From positions 1 to 64,000 of the forward strand of contig JBBIIP010000013.1 of NCBI GenBank assembly GCA_037446395.1: a stretch of DNA of 64,000 nt, written 5' to 3'. This stretch comes from JAAYJT01 sp037446395. GTDB taxonomy: Bacteria > Bacteroidota > Bacteroidia > Bacteroidales > JAAYJT01. Below the pieces are notes generated by a model. It saw only the letters and a list, made by a program, of their open reading frames with translations, ran no database searches and was not told the DNA's origin. Within the stretch, counting starts at the first letter, position 1. Every line of letters begins with the position of its first letter. Positions 52,739 to 61,932 of the stretch are shown here, piece by piece. A program made the position numbers and the translations under genes.

Positions 52739-54877
52739 ATGCGCCCCGATTTCTCCAAAATTATAATTCAAGATTTTAATCGGCCTGAGGCTCAAAAGGC
52801 CGAAGCTCCCCAATGCTCCTGGCTGACGAGTGAGCAAATCAACGTCAAGCCAATCTACACCGCCGACGACCTGGCTGCCATGGAGCATCTGCACTATGCG
52901 GCCGGCATACCTCCCTTTTTGCAAGGCCCATATTCCACCATGTATGTGATGCGTCCGTGGACGATTCGTCAGTATGCCGGTTTTTCTACCGCCGAAGAAT
53001 CCAATGCTTTTTATCGCCGCAACCTCGCTGCTGGACAGATGGGACTTTCTGTGGCATTCGATCTGGCAACGCATCGGGGGTATGATTCAGACCATGAACG
53101 TGTTGTAGGGGATGTTGGAAAGGCCGGAGTCGCAATTGACTCCATCCTTGATATGAAAATCCTATTCGACCAGATACCGCTCGATAAAATGTCAGTTTCG
53201 ATGACCATGAATGGTGCGGTGCTTCCTATTCTGGCTTTTTATATTGTGGCCGCCGAAGAACAGGGCGTGAGCATGGATAAATTGAGCGGCACAATTCAGA
53301 ACGACATCCTCAAGGAGTTCATGGTTCGCAACACCTATATTTATCCACCGCTGCCTTCGATGAAAATCATTGCAGATATTTTTGAGTTCACATCGCAGCA
53401 CATGAAAAAGTTCAATTCTATCAGTATCAGTGGATACCACATGCAGGAAGCCGGCGCCACTGCCGATATTGAGCTGGCCTATACCCTTGCCGATGGGCTG
53501 GAATACCTGCGTACAGGCATTGCCGCCGGTATTCCGATTGATGCATTTGCTCCACGCCTCTCCTTTTTCTGGGCAGTGGGTATGAATCATTTCATGGAAA
53601 TAGCGAAACTGAGAGCTGCACGTATGCTTTGGGCAAAGATTGTGAAACAATTTAATCCGACAGACGAAAAGTCTATGGCATTGCGAACCCATTGCCAGAC
53701 ATCCGGCTGGAGCTTGACCGAACAAGATCCCTTTAACAACGTCACCCGAACCTGCACCGAAGCACTGGCAGCTGTTCTTGGCCACACGCAGTCATTGCAC
53801 ACCAATGCCCTCGACGAAGCCATTGCACTTCCCACCGATTTCTCAGCGCGAATTGCACGGAATACACAAATTTACTTGCAGGAAGAAACAAATATTTGCC
53901 GAGCGGTCGACCCCTGGGCCGGTTCATATTATGTCGAATCGCTCACTCATGCTCTCGCTCACAAGGCTTGGAGCCTCATTCGGGAGGTTGAAGAACTGGG
54001 GGGCATGGCCAAAGCCATCGAAACCGGAGTTCCAAAGATGAGAATCGAAGAAGCGGCAGCCCGACGGCAAGCACGCATTGACTCATGCAAGGATACGATT
54101 GTTGGAGTGAATAAATATCGCCTCGAAAAGGAAGACCCGATCGAAACCCTTGAGGTAGATAACACAGCAGTAAGAAACTCGCAGATCAAACGCCTTGAGC
54201 AGCTTCGATCCAACCGCAATCCCGGTGAGGTGCAATTAGCGCTCGAAGCGCTGACCCGTGCAGCTCAAACCGGAAAAGGCAACCTGCTTGCTCTTTCAAT
54301 TGAGGCTGCACGCAAAAGGGCTTCCCTGGGAGAAATTTCATTTGCACTCGAAAAAGTTTATGGAAGGTATAAAGCTGTGATAAGATCAATTTCAGGAGTT
54401 TACTCCTCAGAAACAAAAGACAACGAAATGTTTCGCCACGCCAGCGCCCTGGCTGATGAGTTTTCGGTACTCGAAGGGCGCCGCCCACGCATCATGATTG
54501 CCAAAATGGGCCAGGACGGCCATGACCGAGGTGCAAAAGTGGTGGCTACCGGCTACGCAGACATTGGTTTTGATGTGGATGTCGGGCCTTTGTTTCAAAC
54601 CCCTGCCGAAGCTGCCAAACAGGCTGTGGAGAACGATGTACATATTCTGGGTGTTTCAAGCCTGGCTGCCGGCCACAAAACACTGGTTCCTCAGGTTATC
54701 GAAGAATTAAAAAAATATGGCAGAGAAGACATCATTGTAATCGTTGGAGGGGTAATACCAGCACAGGATTATGATTTCTTGTACAAAGCCGGTGCAATGG
54801 CCGTGTTTGGTCCCGGTACTTCCATTCCGGATGCTGCTATTAAAATACTGGAAATTATGATCGCCCAGCGGCAATAA
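52739..54877 (+). CDS. mutB: Methylmalonyl-CoA mutase large (alpha) subunit, cobalamin-dependent
   Basis: Catalytic subunit. 712 residues. The CoA-binding N-terminal barrel includes GPYSTMYVMRPWTIRQYAGF and the radical-handling region TMNGAVLPILAFYI. The C-terminal B12-binding domain has GQDGHDRGAK with the cobalt-ligand His595, then DVDVGPLFQTP and GVSSLAAGHKTLVP. It requires a methylmalonyl-CoA epimerase and a MeaB-type chaperone, neither of which is in the window. The pathway fits succinate-to-propionate fermentation or propionate use in Bacteroidales. Confidence 0.97.
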   Translation: MRPDFSKIIIQDFNRPEAQKAEAPQCSWLTSEQINVKPIYTADDLAAMEHLHYAAGIPPFLQGPYSTMYVMRPWTIRQYAGFSTAEESNAFYRRNLAAGQMGLSVAFDLATHRGYDSDHERVVGDVGKAGVAIDSILDMKILFDQIPLDKMSVSMTMNGAVLPILAFYIVAAEEQGVSMDKLSGTIQNDILKEFMVRNTYIYPPLPSMKIIADIFEFTSQHMKKFNSISISGYHMQEAGATADIELAYTLADGLEYLRTGIAAGIPIDAFAPRLSFFWAVGMNHFMEIAKLRAARMLWAKIVKQFNPTDEKSMALRTHCQTSGWSLTEQDPFNNVTRTCTEALAAVLGHTQSLHTNALDEAIALPTDFSARIARNTQIYLQEETNICRAVDPWAGSYYVESLTHALAHKAWSLIREVEELGGMAKAIETGVPKMRIEEAAARRQARIDSCKDTIVGVNKYRLEKEDPIETLEVDNTAVRNSQIKRLEQLRSNRNPGEVQLALEALTRAAQTGKGNLLALSIEAARKRASLGEISFALEKVYGRYKAVIRSISGVYSSETKDNEMFRHASALADEFSVLEGRRPRIMIAKMGQDGHDRGAKVVATGYADIGFDVDVGPLFQTPAEAAKQAVENDVHILGVSSLAAGHKTLVPQVIEELKKYGREDIIVIVGGVIPAQDYDFLYKAGAMAVFGPGTSIPDAAIKILEIMIAQRQ

Positions 54878-54932
54878 AGGGAAGCATTTCTGATTTTTCA
54901 GGTCACACATAAAGTAAATAATACCCAAACTA

Positions 54933-56303
54933 ATGAGAAATCTTTACACTATTAAGTCATTCATAGCGATTAGTGCTATCATGGCATCTGTTGCATTAAT
55001 CGTTTCATGCCATCAAAAACCGATAAGCACTTACAGTCCGGTTGTGAATCCGGAGTGGAGCAAAGGCGCCAATATTTATGAGGTTAATTTAAGGCAATAC
55101 ACGCCCGAAGGAACATTCAATGCTTTTCGCCTCCATCTGCCACGACTCAAGGAAATGGGTGTTGATATTCTGTGGCTTATGCCGATCCATCCCATCGGCG
55201 AATTAAATCGTAAGGGAGCACTTGGCAGCTATTATTCGGTGAGAGACTACAAAGCAGTGAACCCTGAGTTTGGAACCATGGATGATTTCAAAAAACTGGT
55301 CGCCGAAGCCCATGATCTTGGCATGTATGTGATTCTCGATTGGGTGGCGAATCATACCTCTTGGGATAATGCCCTGGTAACCAAGTATCGCGAATGGTAC
55401 ACCCAAAATCAGAAAGGTGAACTCGTGTCGCCTTATGACTGGAGCGATGTGGTTCAATTGAATTATAACAATCGCGAGCTGTGGGATTATATGATTGATG
55501 CCCTTGAATTTTGGGTGGAAGAAACAAACATTGATGGCTACAGGTGTGATGTGGCCTTTTTAGTTCCTACAGAATTTTGGAATTGCGCCCGCCAAGAACT
55601 TGAAGAAATCAAACCGGTTTTTATGCTTGCCGAAGCCGAAGAGCCAGTGCATCATGAACATGCTTTTGATATGTCTTATGCCTGGAACATGCACAATGCC
55701 ATGGATGCTGTAGGAGCAGGTTTAAAAAGCGCCAGCCATCTCGACTCGGTTCTTAACGAAGATCTCCGAAAGTTTCCTGCTTCGGCTTACCGAATGCAGT
55801 TTACTTCGAACCATGATGAAAATTCCTGGAAAAGCACTGAATATTCCCGGCTGGGAGAGGGTGTGAAAACATTTGCTGTGCTAAAATCAACCATCCCCGG
55901 AATGCCATTGATATACAGTGGCCAGGAGGCCGGCCTGAACCGCATGCTGAAATTTTTTGAAAAAGACGAAATTGTTTGGTCCCAGTTACCATTGGCCAAT
56001 TTTTACAAGGAACTCCTGACATTGAAAAAACAAAACCCCGCATTATGGAATGGTCAGTATGGAGGCACTTATACCCGCATCAGCACCAGCGATGACAAAC
56101 GTATTTTTGCATTTGTTCGCCAGAAAGATTCACACCAGGTTTTTGTAATTTTGAATCTTTCTCCCGACCCGGTCAGCACACAATTGACCGGGACAGGCTA
56201 TGAAGGCGCCTATGATGCGCTGTTCGGATTATCCGGCAACAATTTTGAGCCAAATGTTCAACTGCATTTAAAAGGCTGGGAGTACAGGGTCTACTACCGG
56301 TAA
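54933..56303 (+). CDS. GH13 alpha-amylase-type lipoprotein
   Basis: 456 residues. Signal with lipobox LIVSC (Cys26) suggests an outer-membrane or periplasmic lipoprotein. The GH13 barrel shows DILWLMPIHPIGE, GMYVILDWVANHTSWD, the nucleophile Asp206 (GYRCDVAF), the acid Glu234 (MLAEAEEP) and Asp295 (SNHDEN). It should cleave or transfer alpha-1,4 glucans. Subfamily specificity is unclear. It starts 55 bases after mutB; a metabolic link with the mutase is not obvious. PAP2 phosphatase follows after 21 bases. Confidence 0.9.
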   Translation: MRNLYTIKSFIAISAIMASVALIVSCHQKPISTYSPVVNPEWSKGANIYEVNLRQYTPEGTFNAFRLHLPRLKEMGVDILWLMPIHPIGELNRKGALGSYYSVRDYKAVNPEFGTMDDFKKLVAEAHDLGMYVILDWVANHTSWDNALVTKYREWYTQNQKGELVSPYDWSDVVQLNYNNRELWDYMIDALEFWVEETNIDGYRCDVAFLVPTEFWNCARQELEEIKPVFMLAEAEEPVHHEHAFDMSYAWNMHNAMDAVGAGLKSASHLDSVLNEDLRKFPASAYRMQFTSNHDENSWKSTEYSRLGEGVKTFAVLKSTIPGMPLIYSGQEAGLNRMLKFFEKDEIVWSQLPLANFYKELLTLKKQNPALWNGQYGGTYTRISTSDDKRIFAFVRQKDSHQVFVILNLSPDPVSTQLTGTGYEGAYDALFGLSGNNFEPNVQLHLKGWEYRVYYR

Positions 56304-56324
56304 CCACCATAAACTACCTATCCA

Positions 56325-56978
56325 ATGAAAATGGCAAAGCTTTGGAAAGAAAATAAAGCTTTTCTCATTCCTTACGGTTTTGCTTTCGTCGCGACTTCTT
56401 TTTTTCTCATTACGAAGGACAAAGAAACGATTCACCTGGCGATTAATAACCATCATTCACCCCTTGGCGACCTATTATTCAAATATATAACCCATCTGGG
56501 TGATGGGTTTGTCACCTTGCTCGCCGTAATCATCCTGCTGTTTTTTACTTATCGAAAAACTTTCACCCTACTGGGTCCCTTTCTTGCAGGCGGATTAATT
56601 GTCCAGGTAATGAAACGGTTCATTTTCAGCGATATGGACCGTCCAATCAGGTATTTTACAGACATCTCCGTACTTAACCTTGTTGAAGGCGTAACGCTTC
56701 ATGGTGCCAATGCATTTCCATCGGGGCATACTGCCAGCGTCTTTACTCTGTTTTTTTGCCTGGCGGTTTTTTTGGAAAAAATATGGGCAAAAATTGCTAT
56801 GCTTTTCATTGCGTTGCTCGTGGCTTTCTCACGCGTATATTTGCATCAGCATTTTCTCGAAGACGTGGTAGCCGGCTCCCTTCTCGGGGTGTTGGTTGTA
56901 GCGCCTTTCTATCATTGGATTTACTTGTCGGAACGAGAATGGCTGAACAAATCTTTAGGAAAATTATTTCAAAAATAA
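56325..56978 (+). CDS. PAP2-family membrane phosphatase
   Basis: 217 residues with about six membrane helices. The three catalytic motifs are KRFIFSDMDRP (KxxxxxxRP), PSGHTAS and SRVYLHQHFLEDVVAG (SRxxxxxHxxxD). Such enzymes dephosphorylate undecaprenyl pyrophosphate, lipid A or phosphatidate analogues. It is followed by GT39 (12 bases) and GT2 (9 bases), a set that suggests lipid-linked sugar transfer at the cell surface. The exact substrate cannot be told from sequence. Confidence 0.88.
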   Translation: MKMAKLWKENKAFLIPYGFAFVATSFFLITKDKETIHLAINNHHSPLGDLLFKYITHLGDGFVTLLAVIILLFFTYRKTFTLLGPFLAGGLIVQVMKRFIFSDMDRPIRYFTDISVLNLVEGVTLHGANAFPSGHTASVFTLFFCLAVFLEKIWAKIAMLFIALLVAFSRVYLHQHFLEDVVAGSLLGVLVVAPFYHWIYLSEREWLNKSLGKLFQK

Positions 56979-56990
56979 CCTGACAAGGCC

Positions 56991-58658
56991 ATGATAAAAT
57001 TACTTAATGCGAAAAATGATCTTACCTTGCAACTGCTCCTTATAGCAGTCGCTGCCCTCATTTTCATTCCTTTTCTTGGCGGGGTTCACTTGTTCGACTG
57101 GGACGAAATAAACTTTGCAGAATCAGCACGTGAAATGATCGCCTCGGGCGATTACCTTACTGTGCAGATAGGATACCACCCGTTTTGGGAAAAGCCCCCA
57201 CTTTTCATCTGGATGCAGGTACTCTCGATGAAAGTCTTTGGAATCAATGAATTTGCTGCCCGCTTTCCAAATGCCATTAGTGGAATTATTACCCTGCTCA
57301 TACTCTATAAATTTGGTAAAAGAATTTTTAACCACCGTTTTGCTTTGCTTTGGGTCACAGCTTATGTTGGGAGCGTTCTTCCTTTTTTCTACTTCAAATC
57401 GGGCATCATTGACCCCTGGTTCAACCTGTTTATATTTACAGGAATCAGCTACTTTGTATTTTATATTGAAAACGAAAAATCAAAGCTGCTCAATCTGCTC
57501 ATTTCTGCTACGGCACTGGGCCTTGCCATTCTGACCAAGGGACCGGTGGCATTGCTGATTTTTCTTTCAGCTTTTGGTATTTATCTGCTTTTAAAACAGT
57601 TCAAACTAAATATCAAATGGTATGAACCGGTGTTTTTTGCCTTCATCCTGACGTTGGTGGGAGGGAGCTGGTTTATCTTGCAGCTGCTGAGCGGCAGGGT
57701 TGAACTTATACAGGATTTTGTCAGTTATCAGCTTCGCCTGTTCAGTACACAGGATGCCGGGCATGGAGGGTTTTTCCTATATCACTTTGTTGTGCTGCTC
57801 ATCGGGGTTTTTCCTGCATCACTATTTGCGATTGCCGGACACCAGCGGGTTTTACTTCCTTATCGTATGCAACGAAACTATCGGACATGGATGATTGTGC
57901 TCCTGTGGATTGTCTTAGTGCTTTTCACCATCGTGAAAACCAAGATTGTTCATTACAGCTCGCTGGCCTATTTTCCTGTTACCTTTCTGGCGGCCCTGGC
58001 CATACAACAAATGTTCGACAGGGAATTGAAAATTCAAGCCTGGTTGAAGGTATCCATCACCATCGTCGGATCACTTATCGCATTCGCTTTTTTGGCATTA
58101 CCGTTTGTTCATTTATTCAAGCATTTGATTATCAAATCGAACATGATCAACGACCCTTTTGCCAAAGCCAACCTGCAGGCCGATGTGCCATGGTCAGGCC
58201 TTGAACTTCTCATAGGGCTGGTCTTATTGGCCGGGGTGATATTATTCCTGTATTTTAGTGGCAAACAGAAGTACCGGCAGGCTTTTGCATGGCTTTTTAT
58301 TTCTTCTTTTCTGTTTGTTTACCTGGCAATCGTTTTTATTACTCCCAAGATTGAAGGCTACTCGCAGCGGGCTGCTATTGAGTTTTTTAAGGGTGCAAGT
58401 GATAAGGATGCCTATGTCGAAACATTGGGGTATAAGAGTTTTGCACACTTGTTCTATGGAAAAGTAAATCCGAAGAACAGACATTCAAAGGTGAACAGTG
58501 ACTGGTTGCTGACAGGCGATATTGATAAGGATGCTTATTTTTCTGTAAAAATTCAGCACAAGGATGAATACCTTGCCAGGCAGCCTGAGCTTCAGTTGCT
58601 TTACGAGAAAAACGGATTTGTATTTTTATTTAGACCCCGAACGATACCAGCCGAATAA
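56991..58658 (+). CDS. GT39-type membrane glycosyltransferase (ArnT/PMT-like)
   Basis: 555 residues with about 12 helices. The first periplasmic loop has HLFDWDEINFAESAREM, with the acidic pair DWDE expected of GT-C enzymes, and WEKPPLFIWMQVLSMKVFG is the conserved second motif of ArnT-like proteins. The C-terminal ~90 residues form a soluble domain. It should transfer a sugar from a polyprenyl-phosphate donor to a lipid or protein. The GT2 gene next to it could make that donor. Confidence 0.87.
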   Translation: MIKLLNAKNDLTLQLLLIAVAALIFIPFLGGVHLFDWDEINFAESAREMIASGDYLTVQIGYHPFWEKPPLFIWMQVLSMKVFGINEFAARFPNAISGIITLLILYKFGKRIFNHRFALLWVTAYVGSVLPFFYFKSGIIDPWFNLFIFTGISYFVFYIENEKSKLLNLLISATALGLAILTKGPVALLIFLSAFGIYLLLKQFKLNIKWYEPVFFAFILTLVGGSWFILQLLSGRVELIQDFVSYQLRLFSTQDAGHGGFFLYHFVVLLIGVFPASLFAIAGHQRVLLPYRMQRNYRTWMIVLLWIVLVLFTIVKTKIVHYSSLAYFPVTFLAALAIQQMFDRELKIQAWLKVSITIVGSLIAFAFLALPFVHLFKHLIIKSNMINDPFAKANLQADVPWSGLELLIGLVLLAGVILFLYFSGKQKYRQAFAWLFISSFLFVYLAIVFITPKIEGYSQRAAIEFFKGASDKDAYVETLGYKSFAHLFYGKVNPKNRHSKVNSDWLLTGDIDKDAYFSVKIQHKDEYLARQPELQLLYEKNGFVFLFRPRTIPAE

Positions 58659-58667
58659 ACTATTTTT

Positions 58668-59462
58668 ATGATAAACAATAAGATCGTCACCGTTGTACTC
58701 CCAGCCTATAATGCTGGAAAAACACTTGAAAAAACCTATAACGAAATTCCTTTTGACATTGTAGATCATGTTGTATTGGTTGATGATCGCAGCAATGATA
58801 ATACCCTTGAGGTTGCACTAAAAATTGGAATCAAGAACATAGTCCAGCACGACCAGAACAGAGGCTATGGCGGGAATCAGAAATCGTGCTATAACAAAGC
58901 ACTTGAGCTTGGATCGGATATTGTTGTCATGCTTCATCCCGACTATCAATATACTCCGCTTTTGCTCAGGAGCATGTGCTATTTAATTGCCGATGGGGTT
59001 TATGAGGTTGTGTTGGGGTCGCGAATTCTTGGTAACGGTGCACTTAAAGGGGGTATGCCCTATTATAAATACATTGCCAACCGGTTCTTAACGCTCTTTC
59101 AGAATATATTGATGAATCAGAAACTCTCCGAATACCATACAGGGTACAGGGCTTTTTCTGGAAGGGTGCTTCAGTTGGTTGATTACAGTAGCAACTCAGA
59201 CGATTTTATTTTCGACAACCAGATGATAGCCCAAATTTTTTATGCCGGGTTTGAAATTGCCGAGATCACCTGCCCCACCAAATATTTCGAAGAAGCTTCT
59301 TCAATCAACCTGCGCAGAAGTATCAAATATGGCCTGGGCGTTTTATGGGTGTCCGTATCGTATTTTTTACAAAAAACAGGCCTGTTCAAATTCAGAATTT
59401 TTACTACGGGACAGCCCATTAAAGAATCCCGGCAATTGCCTCACATCACCGAATCGGAATAA
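58668..59462 (+). CDS. GT2-family glycosyltransferase (dolichol/polyprenyl-phosphate sugar synthase-like)
   Basis: 264 residues. VVLPAYNAGKTLEKT starts the GT-A fold, VLVDDRSNDNT contains the nucleotide-binding DDxS, and HPDYQYTPLLL holds the metal-binding Asp. It ends without the membrane helices of ArnC. Its job is probably to charge polyprenyl phosphate with a sugar for the GT39 partner, nine bases upstream. Its last 22 bases overlap the 3' end of ccmE on the opposite strand (59441-59462). Confidence 0.88.
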   Translation: MINNKIVTVVLPAYNAGKTLEKTYNEIPFDIVDHVVLVDDRSNDNTLEVALKIGIKNIVQHDQNRGYGGNQKSCYNKALELGSDIVVMLHPDYQYTPLLLRSMCYLIADGVYEVVLGSRILGNGALKGGMPYYKYIANRFLTLFQNILMNQKLSEYHTGYRAFSGRVLQLVDYSSNSDDFIFDNQMIAQIFYAGFEIAEITCPTKYFEEASSINLRRSIKYGLGVLWVSVSYFLQKTGLFKFRIFTTGQPIKESRQLPHITESE

Positions 59463-59845
59463 ACTTCGGGCAAACCCTTGTCATTGTATTTTGATGGACA
59501 TTTGAGCAGCAAACTCGAAGCCTCGAAAGCATCACCCATCATTTTACCAATAATTACCACCTGGTCTGACTTTTCAAAGTCCTGCGGTTTGGCCCCTTTG
59601 TATATGACCCGGCATTCATGCCCGAGCGGATCAGTCATGAAAAAGCTGAATAAATTGTGATCAATTTGAGGGTTGTATTCAATTGGTTTATTGCGGCTAA
59701 GCGTGCCGATGATGTGAAATTCCCTGCCCTGGTTTGAGTTTGCTTCTCCGAAATTGCTGTAAGTGGATGATCCGGAAAATGTTGTGATGATGATGCCGGT
59801 AAGCACCGCCACCACGACCAACGCCACAATGTGGATTGTTTTCAT
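59441..59845 (-). CDS. ccmE: Cytochrome c maturation heme chaperone CcmE, CxxxY variant
   Basis: Periplasmic membrane-anchored protein that carries heme between CcmC and the heme lyase. 134 residues: one N-terminal helix (about 5-22), then the OB-like domain with IIGTLSRN and KSDQVVIIGKM. In E. coli the heme is bound through His130 in HxxxY; here the motif is Cys116-Pro-Ser-Lys-Tyr120, so the histidine is a cysteine. This CxxxY form is known from sulfate reducers, archaea and some Bacteroidota (system I variant). The start ATG overlaps the ccmD stop by four bases. Confidence 0.9.
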   Translation of the reverse strand: MKTIHIVALVVVAVLTGIIITTFSGSSTYSNFGEANSNQGREFHIIGTLSRNKPIEYNPQIDHNLFSFFMTDPLGHECRVIYKGAKPQDFEKSDQVVIIGKMMGDAFEASSLLLKCPSKYNDKGLPEVYSDSVM

Positions 59846-59988
59846 ACCCGGTCGCGTTTCTTAATCATCTCCCTGAGTTTTCTCTCGATCTTATTCACTT
59901 TGTTCCCGATCAGGAACAAGTATATGAACAACCCGAACAAAATTATCAGCAACACTGCGATCACGACATATAGTTTCGATTCTTCCAT
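59842..59988 (-). CDS. ccmD: CcmD-like small membrane protein
   Basis: 48 residues, MEESKLYVVIAVLLIILFGL followed by FIYLFLIGNK and a basic tail KIERKLREMIKKRDRV. One membrane helix plus a cytoplasmic basic tail is the usual CcmD layout, which helps CcmE-heme release from CcmABC. The stop TGA overlaps the ccmE start ATG (ATGA at 59842-59845). The gene lies in the correct place, between ccmC and ccmE, and has no other good frame. Sequence conservation in CcmD is low, so the call rests on size, topology and position. Confidence 0.78.
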   Translation of the reverse strand: MEESKLYVVIAVLLIILFGLFIYLFLIGNKVNKIERKLREMIKKRDRV

Positions 59989-60021
59989 ACAATGACAGGT
60001 ATACTTAGACAGTTAAAATAT

Positions 60022-60113
60022 TGGGCGAGAACTGAATCCTGATTCACAATTCGGCAGTTCCACACCCCTTGGTTCAGCTATAAGCGGAGTTAATTTGCCA
60101 GCCCACAAAAGTA
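60022..60113 (-). promoter_or_regulatory. Leader between ccmC and ccmD: -7 box and hairpin
   Basis: On the minus strand TACTTTTG (60106-60113) matches the -7 box, giving a transcript start near 60100. In that leader GCCCA (60101-60105) can pair with TGGGC (60022-60026), and CAGTTC (60055-60060) with GAACTG (60029-60034). This could start ccmD-ccmE separately from ccmB-ccmC. The -33 element is not clear. Confidence 0.35.
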
Positions 60114-60242
60114 TGTATTTATTGCGATATAGGGCATTTTGAGTCAATCATTTTGGAGACAGACTTTACCCTCCACCCAGACCCTAGCCTTTTATCTTAT
60201 TTTACATCGAATAGGTTGAGGTGAAAAAGCTTATGCAAGTGG

Positions 60243-60911
60243 CTAGTCTTTGTTTTCCATCTCTAACTGCAGATGTTTAATTCTTACACGCAATTCAACG
60301 ATCCAAACACCCAGTAGTATCCAACCTAATAGCGCAGGGTAGAATACCATGCGCAACCTGTTGTCAAGCTCTGCCAATGTCATAGGGCTGCCCCCCTGGC
60401 CGGGATGGATGCTGTTATCTGACAGTCGGGGAAGGATACCGATGAAAATAACCATGAGCACAAAAGCAAAAATATTATACACAGCTGCAATCCGACCACG
60501 TTTTTCAACGTCAGCCACCGAACTGCGCAATACCATATAGGCAAGATACACCAGAATACTCAATGCGGCGCCGTTTAGTTTGGGGTCTTTCGCCCAGGGG
60601 GCTCCCCAGGTGGCGTTGGCCCACAACATGCCCGTTAAAATTCCGAGCAGACCAAACACCAGGCCAACATGGGCTGCTTGTTCCGCAATCATGTCGAACC
60701 GGGTTTCGAATTTTCGAAGATAGCGAATGCTATTGACAAACGATACCATGAACAAAAATATCATCGTAAACCACATTCCTACATGGTAAAAAAGGTTGCG
60801 GATGCTCTCATAAATCACCGGCAGTTCAGGCGTTTTGATGAGCAACCCCGCCACTACGGCATAAGTGAGTAACACGATGGCAAGGAGTTTATAGATTATT
60901 TTCAGATTCAT
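60243..60911 (-). CDS. ccmC: CcmC heme-handling membrane protein
   Basis: Binds heme on the outer face of the inner membrane and passes it to CcmE. 222 residues with six helices. The heme-ligand histidines are His43 (FYHVGMW) and His169 (DNSIHPGQGG), and the tryptophan-rich WWD-like motif is TWGAPWAKDP (101-110). Length and order (ccmB, ccmC, ccmD, ccmE reading on the minus strand) support the call. A 254-base gap separates it from ccmD. Confidence 0.93.
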   Translation of the reverse strand: MNLKIIYKLLAIVLLTYAVVAGLLIKTPELPVIYESIRNLFYHVGMWFTMIFLFMVSFVNSIRYLRKFETRFDMIAEQAAHVGLVFGLLGILTGMLWANATWGAPWAKDPKLNGAALSILVYLAYMVLRSSVADVEKRGRIAAVYNIFAFVLMVIFIGILPRLSDNSIHPGQGGSPMTLAELDNRLRMVFYPALLGWILLGVWIVELRVRIKHLQLEMENKD

Positions 60912-61053
60912 TTTAATTTTTTGTTATTGTCCATGACTATTGCAGGGGATTTGATGGGCAGGGCAGTGGCCAAATGCCAGTGGATATTCAATGGAAATGT
61001 AGATTTTAAGACAAGAAACATTAAATAGTTTTCCAATTCCATCCTTACTTTGT

Positions 61054-61710
61054 TTACTCTTTCCATAAATAAGGAAACAAAACGATAGCCAGTACCACCA
61101 CAATGATTAGCAAACTTACCAACCCGAAAAGCAGCTTAGATGCTTCATTCCAATCCATTTGATTCAATGCAAGTGCCGACAATTTAATGAGAATCAACAG
61201 TTTGGGCATTACCACCGGAAAGCTCAGAATGGCCATCAGCGTAAAGTTATTTCCAGCCCTCGAGGCAATGGCTGCAACCAACGTAAGAATCAAAGCAAAT
61301 CCGACGCTCCCAAGCAACAAGGCGGCTGCAAAAATTCCTGCATTCATTTGGGGTAATCCCATAAACAGCGAAAAAATTACCCATGTCACAAAAGAAAGCA
61401 CCACCATCAGAAAAATATTGTATATCATTTTTGCAACGATCAGCGCAAGAGGCGACACGATGCTATAATAATAGAGATGTCGTGATGAATGCTCATCAAC
61501 AAAACTTTTTGAAACGGCGTTCACCGATGAAAAAAGAAGGATTATCCAAAGCAGCATATTCCAGGTTGTAGTGTCAACAATGCCGTTTAAGGCCAGGTAG
61601 CACACAAATACTGTTGAAATTGTATGTAAAATAATTCCATTCAGTACATAAGGCTTACGCAGCTCAAGGCGTATATCCTTGTAAATAAGCAGAATGATTT
61701 GGTTGTACAT
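61054..61710 (-). CDS. ccmB: CcmB, heme-release ABC transporter membrane subunit
   Basis: Six-helix partner of CcmA and CcmC that uses ATP to release CcmE-heme. 218 residues. DIRLELRKPYVLNGIILH opens it, and SFVDEHSSRHLYYYSIVSP plus the later GSVGFALILTLVAAIASRAG match the family. The ATPase ccmA, usually next to it, is not in the window and no ATP-binding cassette gene was seen nearby. The gap to ccmC is 142 bases. Confidence 0.92.
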   Translation of the reverse strand: MYNQIILLIYKDIRLELRKPYVLNGIILHTISTVFVCYLALNGIVDTTTWNMLLWIILLFSSVNAVSKSFVDEHSSRHLYYYSIVSPLALIVAKMIYNIFLMVVLSFVTWVIFSLFMGLPQMNAGIFAAALLLGSVGFALILTLVAAIASRAGNNFTLMAILSFPVVMPKLLILIKLSALALNQMDWNEASKLLFGLVSLLIIVVVLAIVLFPYLWKE

Positions 61711-61748
61711 GATTGCACAAAGGTTGTAATTTTTTTCTTTAAATCTGA

Positions 61749-61810
61749 GAACCGAGACCGAAATTGATTATCTTTGCGAAGGTGATATAAAAACCAGTGG
61801 CGCTCGGTTC
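61749..61810 (+). promoter_or_regulatory. Promoter and flanking inverted repeat of the T9SS type A gene
   Basis: TATCTTTG (61769-61776) is a full TAnnTTTG match, 157 bases before the ATG. It lies between the arms of a perfect 8-bp inverted repeat, GAACCGAG (61749-61756) and CTCGGTTC (61803-61810). The repeat may be an operator loop or a chance pair. No proper -33 element was found. Confidence 0.4.
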
Positions 61811-61932
61811 TAGCTCAATGTGTTTTTTTTTGCCGCTCCGGATTTGATTTTTGTTGTTTCATGTGTGGGAATTATTAAATATTTATTTTTACAAAAATTA
61901 TTCAGCAAATCATTCACTTAAAACTTAATCCT

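Noticed and set aside
53192..53785. A 197-codon minus-strand frame
   Set aside because: It is antisense to mutB, which is strongly conserved; the translated sequence shows no known motif.
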